A DNA stretch of 64,000 bases from an uncultured Collinsella sp. (lineage in GTDB: Bacteria; Actinomycetota; Coriobacteriia; Coriobacteriales; Coriobacteriaceae): positions 16,752 to 80,751 of the forward strand of contig CAAEOL010000031.1 in NCBI GenBank assembly GCA_900757595.1, written 5' to 3'. Positions 8,482-17,129 of the stretch are shown piece by piece. Position 1 is the first letter of the stretch; each line of letters opens with the position of its first letter. Below the pieces are notes generated by a model. That model was not told the DNA's origin, did no database searches, and saw nothing but the letters and a program-made list of their open reading frames with translations. The position numbers and the translations under genes were made by a program.

Positions 8482-9778
8482 TACCGCATCCGCAGCACCC
8501 CGCGTGCCCAAGCGCGTCGCTGCCGTCATTCTCAACTCGCTCAAGGGCGGCGTGGTCCCGCGCATCGGCCTTCCTTACATCACCGTAGGGCGCGAGGTCG
8601 AGATCCGCGCCCTGCTCACCGATTTAAGTCTCATCGCCGATGGCGGCGCGAGCTTCCGCTTTTTAGTCGGTCGCTACGGCGCCGGTAAGAGCTTTTTGCT
8701 CCAGACCATCCGCACGCACGCCATGGGCGAGGGATTCGTCGTCGCCGATGCCGACTTGTCGCCCGAGCGACGCCTGCAGGGCGGTCAGGGGCAGGGCCTT
8801 GCCACCTACCGCGAGCTCATCCGCAATATATCGACCAAGACGCGCCCCGAGGGCGGTGCGCTCAACCTTATTCTGGATCGCTGGGTCGCCTCGTGTGCCA
8901 ACGTCGACGAGTCGGTCGTCAATGCCCAACTGACCCCGCTCGAGGAGATGGTCCACGGCTTCGACTTCACCCGCATGCTTCGCCGCTATCGCACGGCCGT
9001 ATCCGAGGGCGACGAAGAGGCCATGAGCCGCGTGACCAAATGGATCCGCGGCGAATACCGCACCAAGAGCGAGGCTCGCGCCGAACTGGGGTCCTCAACC
9101 ATCATCAGCGACGATGACTGGTACGACTACGTCAAACTCATCGCGCGTTTTTTGGTTTGCAGCGGCTACAAGGGCATGCTGGTGCTCATCGACGAGCTCG
9201 TGAATCTGTATAAGATTCCCAACGCTATCACGCGCCAGTACAACTACGAGAAGATCCTGACCATGTACAACGACACACTTCAGGGCAAGGCGCAGTACCT
9301 GGGCATGATCATGGGTGGCACGCCGACCTCCATCGAGGACCGCCGCCGCGGTGTGTTTTCCTACGAGGCCCTACGCAGCCGACTCGCCCAGGGCCGCTTT
9401 GCGCGCGAGGACCTTAAGGACATGCTTGCGCCCATCATCCGCCTGCAACCACTCACCTACGAGGAGTTGCTGGTGCTGATCGAAAAACTCATGCAAATTC
9501 ACGCCGGCTACTTTGGCTGGACGCCCACGCTGACCGAAAACGACTTGGTTGACTTCCTCAAGATTGAGTTCGGTCGTGTGGGAGCCGACACGCACCTGAC
9601 GCCGCGCGAGGTCATTCGTGACTTTATCGAGTTGCTCGACATCCTATGCCAAAACCCCGACGCCAACGTGGCCGAGCTGCTGCAAAGCGTCGGCGGCGAC
9701 GCGCTGGCGCCGGCAGCCGCAACAGGCGACACCGGCACCGCAGGCGGCGACCGCAACTTCGCCGAGTTCACCATCTAA
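8474..9778 (+). CDS. BrxD-like P-loop ATPase
   Basis: A 434-residue ATP-binding protein. Walker A is GRYGAGKS at residues 66-73 and Walker B is MLVLIDE at 235-241, followed by a sensor-like IMGGTPTSIEDRRRG. The N-terminal RIGLPYITVGREVEI segment is typical of the BrxD (DUF2791) ATPases found in BREX type 2 phage-defence loci next to an Lhr-like helicase. The gene overlaps the TerB gene by eight bases and is followed, after a 116-base gap containing a REP-like palindrome, by the helicase. No methylase, PglZ phosphatase or PglY-type ATPase accompanies it, so this is not a complete BREX locus. Confidence 0.86.
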   Translation: MSDTASAAPRVPKRVAAVILNSLKGGVVPRIGLPYITVGREVEIRALLTDLSLIADGGASFRFLVGRYGAGKSFLLQTIRTHAMGEGFVVADADLSPERRLQGGQGQGLATYRELIRNISTKTRPEGGALNLILDRWVASCANVDESVVNAQLTPLEEMVHGFDFTRMLRRYRTAVSEGDEEAMSRVTKWIRGEYRTKSEARAELGSSTIISDDDWYDYVKLIARFLVCSGYKGMLVLIDELVNLYKIPNAITRQYNYEKILTMYNDTLQGKAQYLGMIMGGTPTSIEDRRRGVFSYEALRSRLAQGRFAREDLKDMLAPIIRLQPLTYEELLVLIEKLMQIHAGYFGWTPTLTENDLVDFLKIEFGRVGADTHLTPREVIRDFIELLDILCQNPDANVAELLQSVGGDALAPAAATGDTGTAGGDRNFAEFTI

Positions 9779-9828
9779 CCTACCAAAAAGGGACAGGTTT
9801 ATTTTGGCAGGTTTTATCTGGGCAAACG
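9779..9828 (+). repeat. REP-like palindrome, family A, copy 1
   Basis: A 50-base element directly after the ATPase stop: an inverted pair CCTACCAAAA / TTTTGGCAGG around AGGGACAGGTTTA, followed by a tail GTTTTATCTGGGCAAACG. Other copies lie at 33835-33885, 55722-55771 and 55788-55822. Confidence 0.75.
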
Positions 9829-9894
9829 TTGAAGCAGTAATGCAGCAAGCCGTTGCCAGCCGCGTTGAGAAATTCGTTGTTGAAAGGAGGCCCC

Positions 9895-12339
9895 GTGAAC
9901 GCCTTTGACCGCTACGCCCCGTTTATCCAAGGCTTCATCTACTCCCACGATTGGGAGAGCTTGCGCTCTATCCAGGTTGCGGCGGCAGATGCCATCTTCA
10001 ACACACAGGACAATGTGCTCCTGACGGCGTCAACGGCTTCCGGCAAAACCGAGGCAGCCTTCTTTCCCATCCTGACCGAGTTTTGGGAGAACCCGCCCGC
10101 AAGCGTGGGCGCCCTCTACATTGGCCCCCTCAAGGCGCTCATCAACGACCAATTCGTCCGCCTCAACGACCTGTGCGAAGAAGCCGATATCCCCGTCTGG
10201 CACTGGCATGGCGATGTCTCACAATCACACAAGGCCAAACTCATCAAAAAGCCGAGCGGTATCCTACAGATTACGCCCGAATCGCTCGAGGCGCTCCTGA
10301 TCCATAAGCACATGGCAATCCCGCGCATGTTTTGCGACCTGCGCTATGTGGTTATCGACGAGGTTCATTCGCTCATGCGCGGCGACCGCGGCGGTCAGAC
10401 GCTCTGTCTTATCGAGCGACTCTCGCGCATGGCCGGCGTGCAGCCTCGCCGCATTGGCCTTTCTGCCACCATCGGCAACCCCGAGCGCACGGGCGCCTTT
10501 CTCTCACAGGGAACGGGACGCGGTTGCATCATCCCCCGCTTTGAGGAACCGCGCCGCGTGTGGCGCATCTCCATGGAGCACTTCTACAACTCGGGCCCCC
10601 AGGCTCAGCAGCGAGGATTCGTAGGCACAGGTCCACAAGAAGCCGAGGTGCTTGCTTGCGAGCGTATTGAGACGGCGGCGCCCGCGGCGCTGCCCGCATC
10701 CGGACAAGACATGTGCCACAGCGGACAGCTTACACAGGAAGAACACCGTCAACGTCGTGAGCAGGCGCGGGGCAAGGCCGCTCCCAAAGACCGTCGCACT
10801 TCCTCGGCCCCCGAGGGCGAAGTCGACATCCCACGTGCGACCGAGCAGGCGCTTCTCAACCCCACCGACACGGCGCCCGACAACGCCGACCCCGGCATGG
10901 GTTATATCTTTGAGCATACGCGCGGCCGCAAATGCCTGGTCTTTGCCAACTCGCGCGAGGAGGCAGAGGCCGTGTGCTCCATGCTGCGCAGCTACTGCGA
11001 GAGCCGGCACGAGCCCGACCGTTTCCTCATCCACCATGGCAATCTTTCGGCATCGCTGCGCGAGACGGCCGAGGAACTCATGCGCGATGAGGAGCAGGCA
11101 CAGACAACCGTCACCACCTCTACGCTGGAACTCGGCATCGATATCGGCCGTCTGGAGCGCGCGTTCCAGATCGATGCGCCGTTTACCGTCAGCTCCTTTT
11201 TGCAGCGTATGGGCCGCACGGGACGCCGCGATCTTCCGCCCGAGATGTGGTTCGTCATGCGCGAGGAAGAACCCGAGCCGCGCACGATGATGCCCGAGAC
11301 CATTCCCTGGAAGCTCCTCCAGGGCATCGCACTCGTACAACTCTATCGCGAGGAAAAGTGGGTCGAGCCGCCCGAGCTCGATCGACTCCCCTACAGTCTG
11401 CTCTATCACCAGACTATGTCGACGCTTGCCAGCACCGGCGAACTCACGCCGGCAGAGCTTGCCCAGCGCGTGCTCACACTCAGCTATTTCCATCGCATCT
11501 CGGCCGATGACTATCGCGTGTTGCTGCGTCACCTCATTACCATCGACCATATCCAAGTCACCGAGGGTGGCGGGCTCATCGTGGGTCTCGCGGGCGAGCG
11601 CATCATTAACAACTTTAAGTTCTACGCCGTATTCCAGGAAAACGAAGAGTTCACCGTTCGCAGCGAGTCGGCCGAGTTGGGCACGATCGTCAATCCGCCA
11701 CCGCCCGGTGAGCGCATCGCCATCGCCGGACACTGCTGGATTGTCGAGGAAGTGGACTGGAAGCGTCATACCGTCTTTGCCACGCAGGTCAAGGGCCGGG
11801 TGCCGGCCTACTTTGGCGACTGCCCCGGTGACATCAATACACACGTACTCGAGCGCATGCGCAAGGCGCTCAACGAGCACGCGACATATCCGTACCTTAT
11901 GGGCAACGCGAGAGCCCGCTTGGCGCAGGCTCGTCATACGGCCGATATTTCGGGTGCGGGAACTAAGCCGCTCATCAACCTGGGCGGCGATACCTGGGCA
12001 CTTTTCCCCTGGCTGGGCAGCTACGCCTTTTTGGCGCTCGAGCGCATGCTCAAAATTAAGTGTGCCGCGGAACTGGGCCTTCGCGGACTTGACCCGTCAC
12101 GCCCGTACTTTATGCAGTTTAAGATGAAGGCCGACGAGGAGACGTTCTTTGAGGTGCTCGCCGCCGAGGCCGAGAAGGACTTCGATCCCATCGAGCTCGT
12201 CTATCCCGGCGAAGTGCCTTACTTTGATCGTTACGATGAGTTCGTTCCCGAAGAGCTCGTGCGTAAGGGCTTTGCCGAAGGCGTGCTCGACATCGAAGGC
12301 ATGAAGCAGCGCGTTCTCGGCTGGTGCGACCACACATAA
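9895..12339 (+). CDS. BrxHI/Lhr-like DEAD/DEAH helicase
   Basis: An 814-residue superfamily 2 helicase. The start is the GTG at 9895 with a perfect AGGAGG five bases away; the longer frame from 9853 is unlikely. Motif I is ASTASGKT (45-52), motif II is DEVH (155-158), motif III LSATIGNPE, and motif VI QRMGRTGRR. The C-terminal third (SAELGTIVN, GHCWIVEEVDW) has the Lhr-type substrate-clamp character. A low-complexity insertion of about 90 residues separates the two RecA domains. The pairing with a BrxD-like ATPase matches BrxHI of BREX type 2, here with a TerB protein in place of the remaining BREX genes. Confidence 0.88.
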   Translation: MNAFDRYAPFIQGFIYSHDWESLRSIQVAAADAIFNTQDNVLLTASTASGKTEAAFFPILTEFWENPPASVGALYIGPLKALINDQFVRLNDLCEEADIPVWHWHGDVSQSHKAKLIKKPSGILQITPESLEALLIHKHMAIPRMFCDLRYVVIDEVHSLMRGDRGGQTLCLIERLSRMAGVQPRRIGLSATIGNPERTGAFLSQGTGRGCIIPRFEEPRRVWRISMEHFYNSGPQAQQRGFVGTGPQEAEVLACERIETAAPAALPASGQDMCHSGQLTQEEHRQRREQARGKAAPKDRRTSSAPEGEVDIPRATEQALLNPTDTAPDNADPGMGYIFEHTRGRKCLVFANSREEAEAVCSMLRSYCESRHEPDRFLIHHGNLSASLRETAEELMRDEEQAQTTVTTSTLELGIDIGRLERAFQIDAPFTVSSFLQRMGRTGRRDLPPEMWFVMREEEPEPRTMMPETIPWKLLQGIALVQLYREEKWVEPPELDRLPYSLLYHQTMSTLASTGELTPAELAQRVLTLSYFHRISADDYRVLLRHLITIDHIQVTEGGGLIVGLAGERIINNFKFYAVFQENEEFTVRSESAELGTIVNPPPPGERIAIAGHCWIVEEVDWKRHTVFATQVKGRVPAYFGDCPGDINTHVLERMRKALNEHATYPYLMGNARARLAQARHTADISGAGTKPLINLGGDTWALFPWLGSYAFLALERMLKIKCAAELGLRGLDPSRPYFMQFKMKADEETFFEVLAAEAEKDFDPIELVYPGEVPYFDRYDEFVPEELVRKGFAEGVLDIEGMKQRVLGWCDHT

Positions 12340-12365
12340 AACCAGTCTTTTTGGTACGGGGAGAC

Positions 12366-13244
12366 TTACTTGTCGTGAAGGACGGTGCCGAGGAAGTCGG
12401 CGTTAAAAGGCACGGCTTCGGCGAAGACATAGTCGCCGTCGCTGGCGATGAGCAGGTAGTTCTCCTCGCCGCCAAATTCCGCGTCGCCGCAGGGAACCAC
12501 CCAGGCATGCGCAAACACCTCGAGCGCCGTGGCAACGCAACCGCGCAGGAACGTCACATCGCTCCCCTCGTTCGCACTCACGATATTGGCCGCATAGATA
12601 CCGCCGGGGTTCAGGCTGCCCCGCACCAAACGCAGCGCCTCAATCGTCGCCAGCTCGCGCACGGGCTCGGCACCGCCAAAGCAATCGCTCACGACCGCAT
12701 CGTAGCGACGATGCCCCACACTCGTCACGCCCAGATACGAGCGAGCCTCAGCGGTAATCACCCGCAGGCGATCGCCCACCGCGTGCTCCAGCTCGTCTAG
12801 GTAGAACCAACGACGCGCCAGACGTGTAATCTCGGCGTCGTACTCAATGACGTCCATGCGCAAACTCTCGTGCGACATCAGCGCGAACTTGGGATAGGCA
12901 AACCCTCCGCCGCCCAGCATAAGCATGCGGTCGATGCCATGACCATAAGCATCGCGCATGGCATCCTCGGCCTCAAACACATCGTCAAACGCACGATAGT
13001 ACGCAAAAACGGGCTCTGCCCAACGCTCGCCAACGTAGGTCGCGCTTTGGTAGACGCTGCCTTGCACCAACACGCGGACTTCCTCACCGCTCTCATCGTG
13101 CACGCGCTTCACACGCGCCAACCCATTGCGGGTCCTCGCGACCTGCAGGCAGGCGGCGCGAACAGCGACGGCGGCCGCACCAAGCGCCGCGGCTCCCAGA
13201 GCAACGCCGGCAACGACGCCGGCAGAAACACTCGGCTTGTTCAT
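12366..13244 (-). CDS. Spermidine-synthase-like protein with N-terminal membrane segment
   Basis: A 292-residue protein with an N-terminal hydrophobic Ala/Gly-rich segment (about residues 9-30) and a Rossmann-type core: LMLGGGGFAYPKFALM (nucleotide-binding glycine loop), VIEYDAEITRLAR (acidic residue after strand 2) and YDAVVSDCFGGAEPVREL (catalytic-loop position). The fold is that of polyamine aminopropyltransferases. Many such solitary membrane-linked homologues are of uncertain substrate, so polyamine synthesis is not assured. The start codon abuts the stop of elp3 with no gap, so the two are co-transcribed. Confidence 0.78.
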   Translation of the reverse strand: MNKPSVSAGVVAGVALGAAALGAAAVAVRAACLQVARTRNGLARVKRVHDESGEEVRVLVQGSVYQSATYVGERWAEPVFAYYRAFDDVFEAEDAMRDAYGHGIDRMLMLGGGGFAYPKFALMSHESLRMDVIEYDAEITRLARRWFYLDELEHAVGDRLRVITAEARSYLGVTSVGHRRYDAVVSDCFGGAEPVRELATIEALRLVRGSLNPGGIYAANIVSANEGSDVTFLRGCVATALEVFAHAWVVPCGDAEFGGEENYLLIASDGDYVFAEAVPFNADFLGTVLHDK

Positions 13245-15152
13245 CTAGAGCTCCTTTTGCAGATAGAGTCCATGGTCGTAAAAACCCAAATGGCGATAGT
13301 ACTCACGCGTGCCGATCGCACTGATCACGTTGATGCGTGCATAACCCGCATCCCGGGCAATCTCGCACGCACGCTCTACGAGCAAACGCCCCAATCCATG
13401 GTGCTGGGCTGCCTGGCCTTGATCCCCCACGCGCGCCGCCATGCCATACACGTGTACCTCGCGAATCATCGCCTCGTCCGGCGTCGTCGGCAACTCGTCC
13501 GCATGCGCGGCAACAAATGCGCGATCGGGCAGCGACAGCCGCAAAAAGCCCGCAATCTTGCCCTGCGGCGTCACCCACTGCAAAAAGCGCTCGTGCGTCA
13601 CCGGCGTCTCGTACGTCACTTCTTCGTCAAGGGCCAACTCGTTCAGGTCGGCACCCGCCGTGCTGATCTCGCGATAGCGAATCTCACGCACCGTCGCACC
13701 GTCACCCCGAGCAGCCAGGCGGTTCTCAACGAGCTGACGCAGGTTGGGCTTCTTGTTGCCCACCATAATGTCGTCGGAGCTAAAGTCGCGAATCATGCGG
13801 CTGATGCGGCAGAACGCCGGCGTCACCACGATGTCATCGGCCAGTACGTCGAGCAGCTCTTCCTCGGTATAGGGGCGCCACTCGCCACGCTCGTAACAGC
13901 CCACCAGGCGCGAACCCTCGATGAGCGCACACGGGTAGACCTTGACCTCGTCGGGCATAAAGGCGCCCTCGGTCATAAAGCGCTCGTAGTCGCGCTTGTC
14001 ACCCTCGGGCGTGGCGCCCAGCAAGTTGAGCATAAAGTGCGCGTGAATCTTAAAGCCAAACAGGCGCGCAAGCGAAAACGCTCGCTCGATCTGTGCCACC
14101 GTAATACGGCGCTCGTTGATATCGAGCAGGTGCTGGTCGAGGCTCTGGATACCCATCTGAATCTTGGTGCAGCCCAGGCGGCGGATAAGCGTAAGCGCCT
14201 GCGGCGTTACGGCATCGGGGCGCGTCTCGATAACGAGTCCCACCACGCGATGCTTCGCCGTCTCGTTGATGCGCTGCTGTTGCTCAAGCTCCTCCATCGT
14301 TGCCGTCTGCCACTCGGCGACTGCGCCCCAAGGCGTGCCGGGGCCGTACAGACGACGCACCGCGCGGTTATAGCCACCCTCGGCAGCATCCACACGCCCT
14401 TGCACGCCGGCAACGCCGGCGGCAAGCTCGGCCTCATCGGTCGCAATACCGGCAGCCCTATAGCGCTCGCGACGCTCCGCCACCACCGGCGGCAGGGCAT
14501 CGGCGGGAGCGTCATCGAGCAGGCGCCCCGCCTCGGCACGGCTGATGCCCGGACGTGCCAGCATGGGGTTAGCCGCCACGCCCGCCACGGCGTCTTCATT
14601 GAGCGCACGGAAGAGCTCCGACATAAACCATGCCTGATACCCCTGCGGATAGTCGCTCCAGGTACCACCGAGCACAATGAGCTCGATCTTATCGGTCGCA
14701 TGCCCCATCTGCGAAAGCGCGGTCAAACGAGCGCTCACCTGCAAATACGGGTCGAAGCAGTTTTGCTCCGCACGGGCGCATGCCGGCTCGGCGTGCAGAT
14801 AGCTCTTGGGCATGCGCAGGTCGTTGGGGCAAAACAGGCAATCGCCCGAACAGGGCCACGGCTTGGTAATGACGGTAATGGTCGCCACGCCCGAGGCCGT
14901 TCGGCGCGGCTTCATACGCAGCACCTGCAGCAGTCGACGTTCCAGCTCGGCATCGACATTCCACCCAGCCCAACGAGCCGGCTCCTCACGCTTCACCCGC
15001 TGGTAGAACGGCAGCAGACGGCGCTTGGCCAAATCGCGTTTGTCGGCACCCTCGCGGCGCGCCTCGGCATGTATCAACTTGACGAGCGCCTTGTCGTCCA
15101 CGGTCTCACCGCGACGCAGAGCCTCGAGTATGTTCAAAATAATCTGTTCCAT
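13245..15152 (-). CDS. Elp3-family tRNA uridine(34) carboxymethyl-type modifying enzyme (radical SAM + GNAT)
   Basis: A 635-residue Elp3 homologue. The radical SAM cluster motif is CSGDCLFC with cysteines at 101, 105 and 108, followed by PKSYLHAEPACARAEQNCFD and IELIVLGGTWSDYPQ. Middle signatures are KIQMGIQSLDQHLLDINERR and AHFMLNLLGATPEGD. The C-terminal acetyltransferase domain ends with GLGRLLVERACEIARDAGYA and REYYRHLGFYDHGLYLQKEL. In eukaryotes and archaea Elp3 installs the cm5U34 side chain of tRNA wobble uridine. The stop is directly followed by the spermidine-synthase-like gene. A Trm9-like methyltransferase 2 kb away could act on the product. The ribosome site is weak. Confidence 0.92.
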   Translation of the reverse strand: MEQIILNILEALRRGETVDDKALVKLIHAEARREGADKRDLAKRRLLPFYQRVKREEPARWAGWNVDAELERRLLQVLRMKPRRTASGVATITVITKPWPCSGDCLFCPNDLRMPKSYLHAEPACARAEQNCFDPYLQVSARLTALSQMGHATDKIELIVLGGTWSDYPQGYQAWFMSELFRALNEDAVAGVAANPMLARPGISRAEAGRLLDDAPADALPPVVAERRERYRAAGIATDEAELAAGVAGVQGRVDAAEGGYNRAVRRLYGPGTPWGAVAEWQTATMEELEQQQRINETAKHRVVGLVIETRPDAVTPQALTLIRRLGCTKIQMGIQSLDQHLLDINERRITVAQIERAFSLARLFGFKIHAHFMLNLLGATPEGDKRDYERFMTEGAFMPDEVKVYPCALIEGSRLVGCYERGEWRPYTEEELLDVLADDIVVTPAFCRISRMIRDFSSDDIMVGNKKPNLRQLVENRLAARGDGATVREIRYREISTAGADLNELALDEEVTYETPVTHERFLQWVTPQGKIAGFLRLSLPDRAFVAAHADELPTTPDEAMIREVHVYGMAARVGDQGQAAQHHGLGRLLVERACEIARDAGYARINVISAIGTREYYRHLGFYDHGLYLQKEL

Positions 15153-15157
15153 GCCCC

Positions 15158-15202
15158 CATTGTAAAGGCAAAGGCGCCGGAGCCCGTCACGGCCCCGGCG
15201 CC
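15158..15202 (-). terminator. Intrinsic terminator of the DUF4097 gene
   Basis: On the minus strand a GC-rich stem (GGCGCCGG / CCGGCGCC) is followed by TTTGCCTTT. It lies between the DUF4097 stop and the elp3 start. Confidence 0.75.
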
Positions 15203-15249
15203 TCCATCAAAGAGCATGCCTATATGCACCGATCTCCGAAAACCGCATG

Positions 15250-16146
15250 TCACTCCGGATCAAACGACATGTCGCCCGAACCGACCTCAAAACGATACGT
15301 AGCAGACTTATCGCCGTTATCGAATTCAAGATTCAAAATGGTCTCGCCGTCGTAGTCAAGCGGAAGGAAATCGCTCTCGAAGTCGCCGCTGCCCAAGGTG
15401 AGGCTCGCCTTAAAGCCCGTCGAGTTCGGAACCGTCATCTCCACATCGCCCGAGCCCACACTCACGTCCATCGACTTCGCGGGGGCCTGGTAAAGCTCGA
15501 ACGTCACATCGCCCGAACCGACCTCAGCGCTGAGCGCATCAGTCACGCTGCCCGTAAACTCTACATCTCCCGCACCCAGGAAAAGGTCGAAACCATCACA
15601 GATGACACCGGCAATCTGCAGATCGCCCGAGCCCACGTGCGCGTTGACTCCCTTCAGATGTTCGGCAACACGGCGCGGCAGCTCGACCGTAACTGAGCGA
15701 TCGATTGCCTTACCGTCGTCACTTCCAAACTGGGAAACCTTGAGCGTCGAGTCCTCGACGGATGCGATGTTTTGCGTCGCGGCCTTGGAGGCATCCATAC
15801 CCTCGGCAACGCGCCCCCGCTCGATAACGCGAGCCTTGTTGCCATCAACAACCTTGACGTCCACCGAAGCCGCATTGATATCGAAATCGAGGTAGCGGAA
15901 CTCATCGGCATCAAAAGTCGTGCTCGAAAGCTGCTGAGGCTGAGCGGAATACTTACCGCCATCGTTCAAAACATCGGCGTCAACCGCATCGTCCCTACCG
16001 GACAAGCCGGATGCAATAGTGCCGAGATCCCACGGACCATCAAAATGAATCCATGTCCGCGAAGCGCCAAAGACAAGCCCAACAATAAGCACAAACGCTC
16101 CGATGCCAACGCCCAGACGCACCTTCGATTCATGCGAGAGTTTCAT
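15250..16146 (-). CDS. DUF4097 membrane-anchored beta-helix protein
   Basis: A 298-residue protein with one N-terminal membrane segment (VGIGAFVLIVGLVFGA, about residues 13-28) and an extracytoplasmic domain built of short repeats each ending in a glycine-serine turn: NAHVGSGDLQIAG, LGAGDVEFTG, EVGSGDVTFEL, SVGSGDVEMTV, TLGSGDFESDF, EVGSGDMSFDPE. This is the DUF4097 (putative adhesin) pattern. Its start overlaps the stop of the XRE regulator by one base, an arrangement common for regulator/DUF4097 pairs thought to sense the cell envelope. Confidence 0.86.
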   Translation of the reverse strand: MKLSHESKVRLGVGIGAFVLIVGLVFGASRTWIHFDGPWDLGTIASGLSGRDDAVDADVLNDGGKYSAQPQQLSSTTFDADEFRYLDFDINAASVDVKVVDGNKARVIERGRVAEGMDASKAATQNIASVEDSTLKVSQFGSDDGKAIDRSVTVELPRRVAEHLKGVNAHVGSGDLQIAGVICDGFDLFLGAGDVEFTGSVTDALSAEVGSGDVTFELYQAPAKSMDVSVGSGDVEMTVPNSTGFKASLTLGSGDFESDFLPLDYDGETILNLEFDNGDKSATYRFEVGSGDMSFDPE

Positions 16147-16862
16147 TATTCATCACCTTCTTTGGCGCTCGGATCAACGGGGGTCGCGGTAGCCACGTCG
16201 GTATCAACCGCAGGGGAATCATCCTGAGCCCTGGATGCCACCGGCGCCGGACCAACCTGAATATTCCCGCGCGCCCAATCGCCGTCGAGCGCACGCGCCA
16301 CCCAGTGATAGATGGGGATCGTAAAGAAGATCAGTGCGGCAAAGGGGGCACCACCAAACAGGAACATCAGTAAAAAGAACAGCAGCCAGCACACGGCCCA
16401 ATACGGAAACGACTGGAACGGACCTTTCACTGGAGTCGGATTGACCGCGCCAGCGCTCGTCGCTTGCGCCGTCGCGGCGTTAGCCGCCTGTGCGCTCCAA
16501 CTTGCAGCTTGCGCCGCCTTGGCCGCAGCATCACTCGCCTGTGTTGCCGCCTCGGTAGCGCGCGCTGCCGCCTCGTGGGTACGGGCGCGCTCGGCCGCCT
16601 CGGCCTCGCGCTGGCGAGCACGGTCCTCGTTCTCAAACTCGATATCGTCCTCGATCTCGTCGCTCGGATTGAGTAGCTCGTCCAGACTCACACCATAGAG
16701 CTTGGCAAGCGAGATCAGGTTCTCGGTATCAGGCGAGCTCTCCGCGCGCTCCCATTTACTGACCGCCTGGCGCGACAGTCCCAGCTTTCGCGCCAATCCT
16801 TCTTGGCTAAAGCCCTTGCTGCGGCGAAGGTCGGCGAGCCGCTGAGCAGTTTCTACATTCAT
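16146..16862 (-). CDS. XRE-family regulator with C-terminal membrane region
   Basis: A 238-residue protein starting at the ATG at 16862 behind AGGAGG; the frame extends upstream without a ribosome site. The N-terminal helix-turn-helix is textbook (SKGFSQEGLARKLGLSRQAV, then SKWERAESSPDTENLISLAK). An acidic and Ala/Arg-rich coiled stretch (about residues 72-150) follows, then one or two hydrophobic segments (YWAVCWLLFFLLMFLFGGAP). It probably regulates itself and the coupled DUF4097 gene from the membrane (inference). Confidence 0.86.
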   Translation of the reverse strand: MNVETAQRLADLRRSKGFSQEGLARKLGLSRQAVSKWERAESSPDTENLISLAKLYGVSLDELLNPSDEIEDDIEFENEDRARQREAEAAERARTHEAAARATEAATQASDAAAKAAQAASWSAQAANAATAQATSAGAVNPTPVKGPFQSFPYWAVCWLLFFLLMFLFGGAPFAALIFFTIPIYHWVARALDGDWARGNIQVGPAPVASRAQDDSPAVDTDVATATPVDPSAKEGDE

Positions 16863-17129
16863 GGTTCCTCCTATGCGATGCCAGCCGTGCCGCCGGACCG
16901 TTTTTGTTCTTAAGGCGCCTTGCACAGTTAAAAATCTATCCGCCACCGCCAAAAGCATGCCACCTATTCTAGTGAGATTTTTGACAACCGGAGGTTGCGG
17001 GCGCATATGAGCTGCGGAAATGTGTCCAAACAAAGCAATGACCCGCAGCTCGGTTGTCCCCGTTGCGGCGTTAACGGTAGTATGGTCGTACTGTTTATTC
17101 CGCACCGCCAACGGAGGGAGTTCCGCGCC

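Noticed and set aside
10504..11937. 477-codon minus-strand ORF opposite the BrxHI-like helicase
   Set aside because: Shadow frame; the plus strand has all helicase motifs.
6742..12339. Complete BREX or DISARM system
   Set aside because: Only BrxD-like and BrxHI-like genes plus TerB are present; no methylase, PglZ, DrmA/B or nuclease follows on either side.
12870..15302. 810-codon plus-strand ORF opposite elp3
   Set aside because: It is the antisense shadow of Elp3 and the spermidine-synthase-like gene in GC-rich DNA; composition is His/Arg/Ala-rich and shows no domain.
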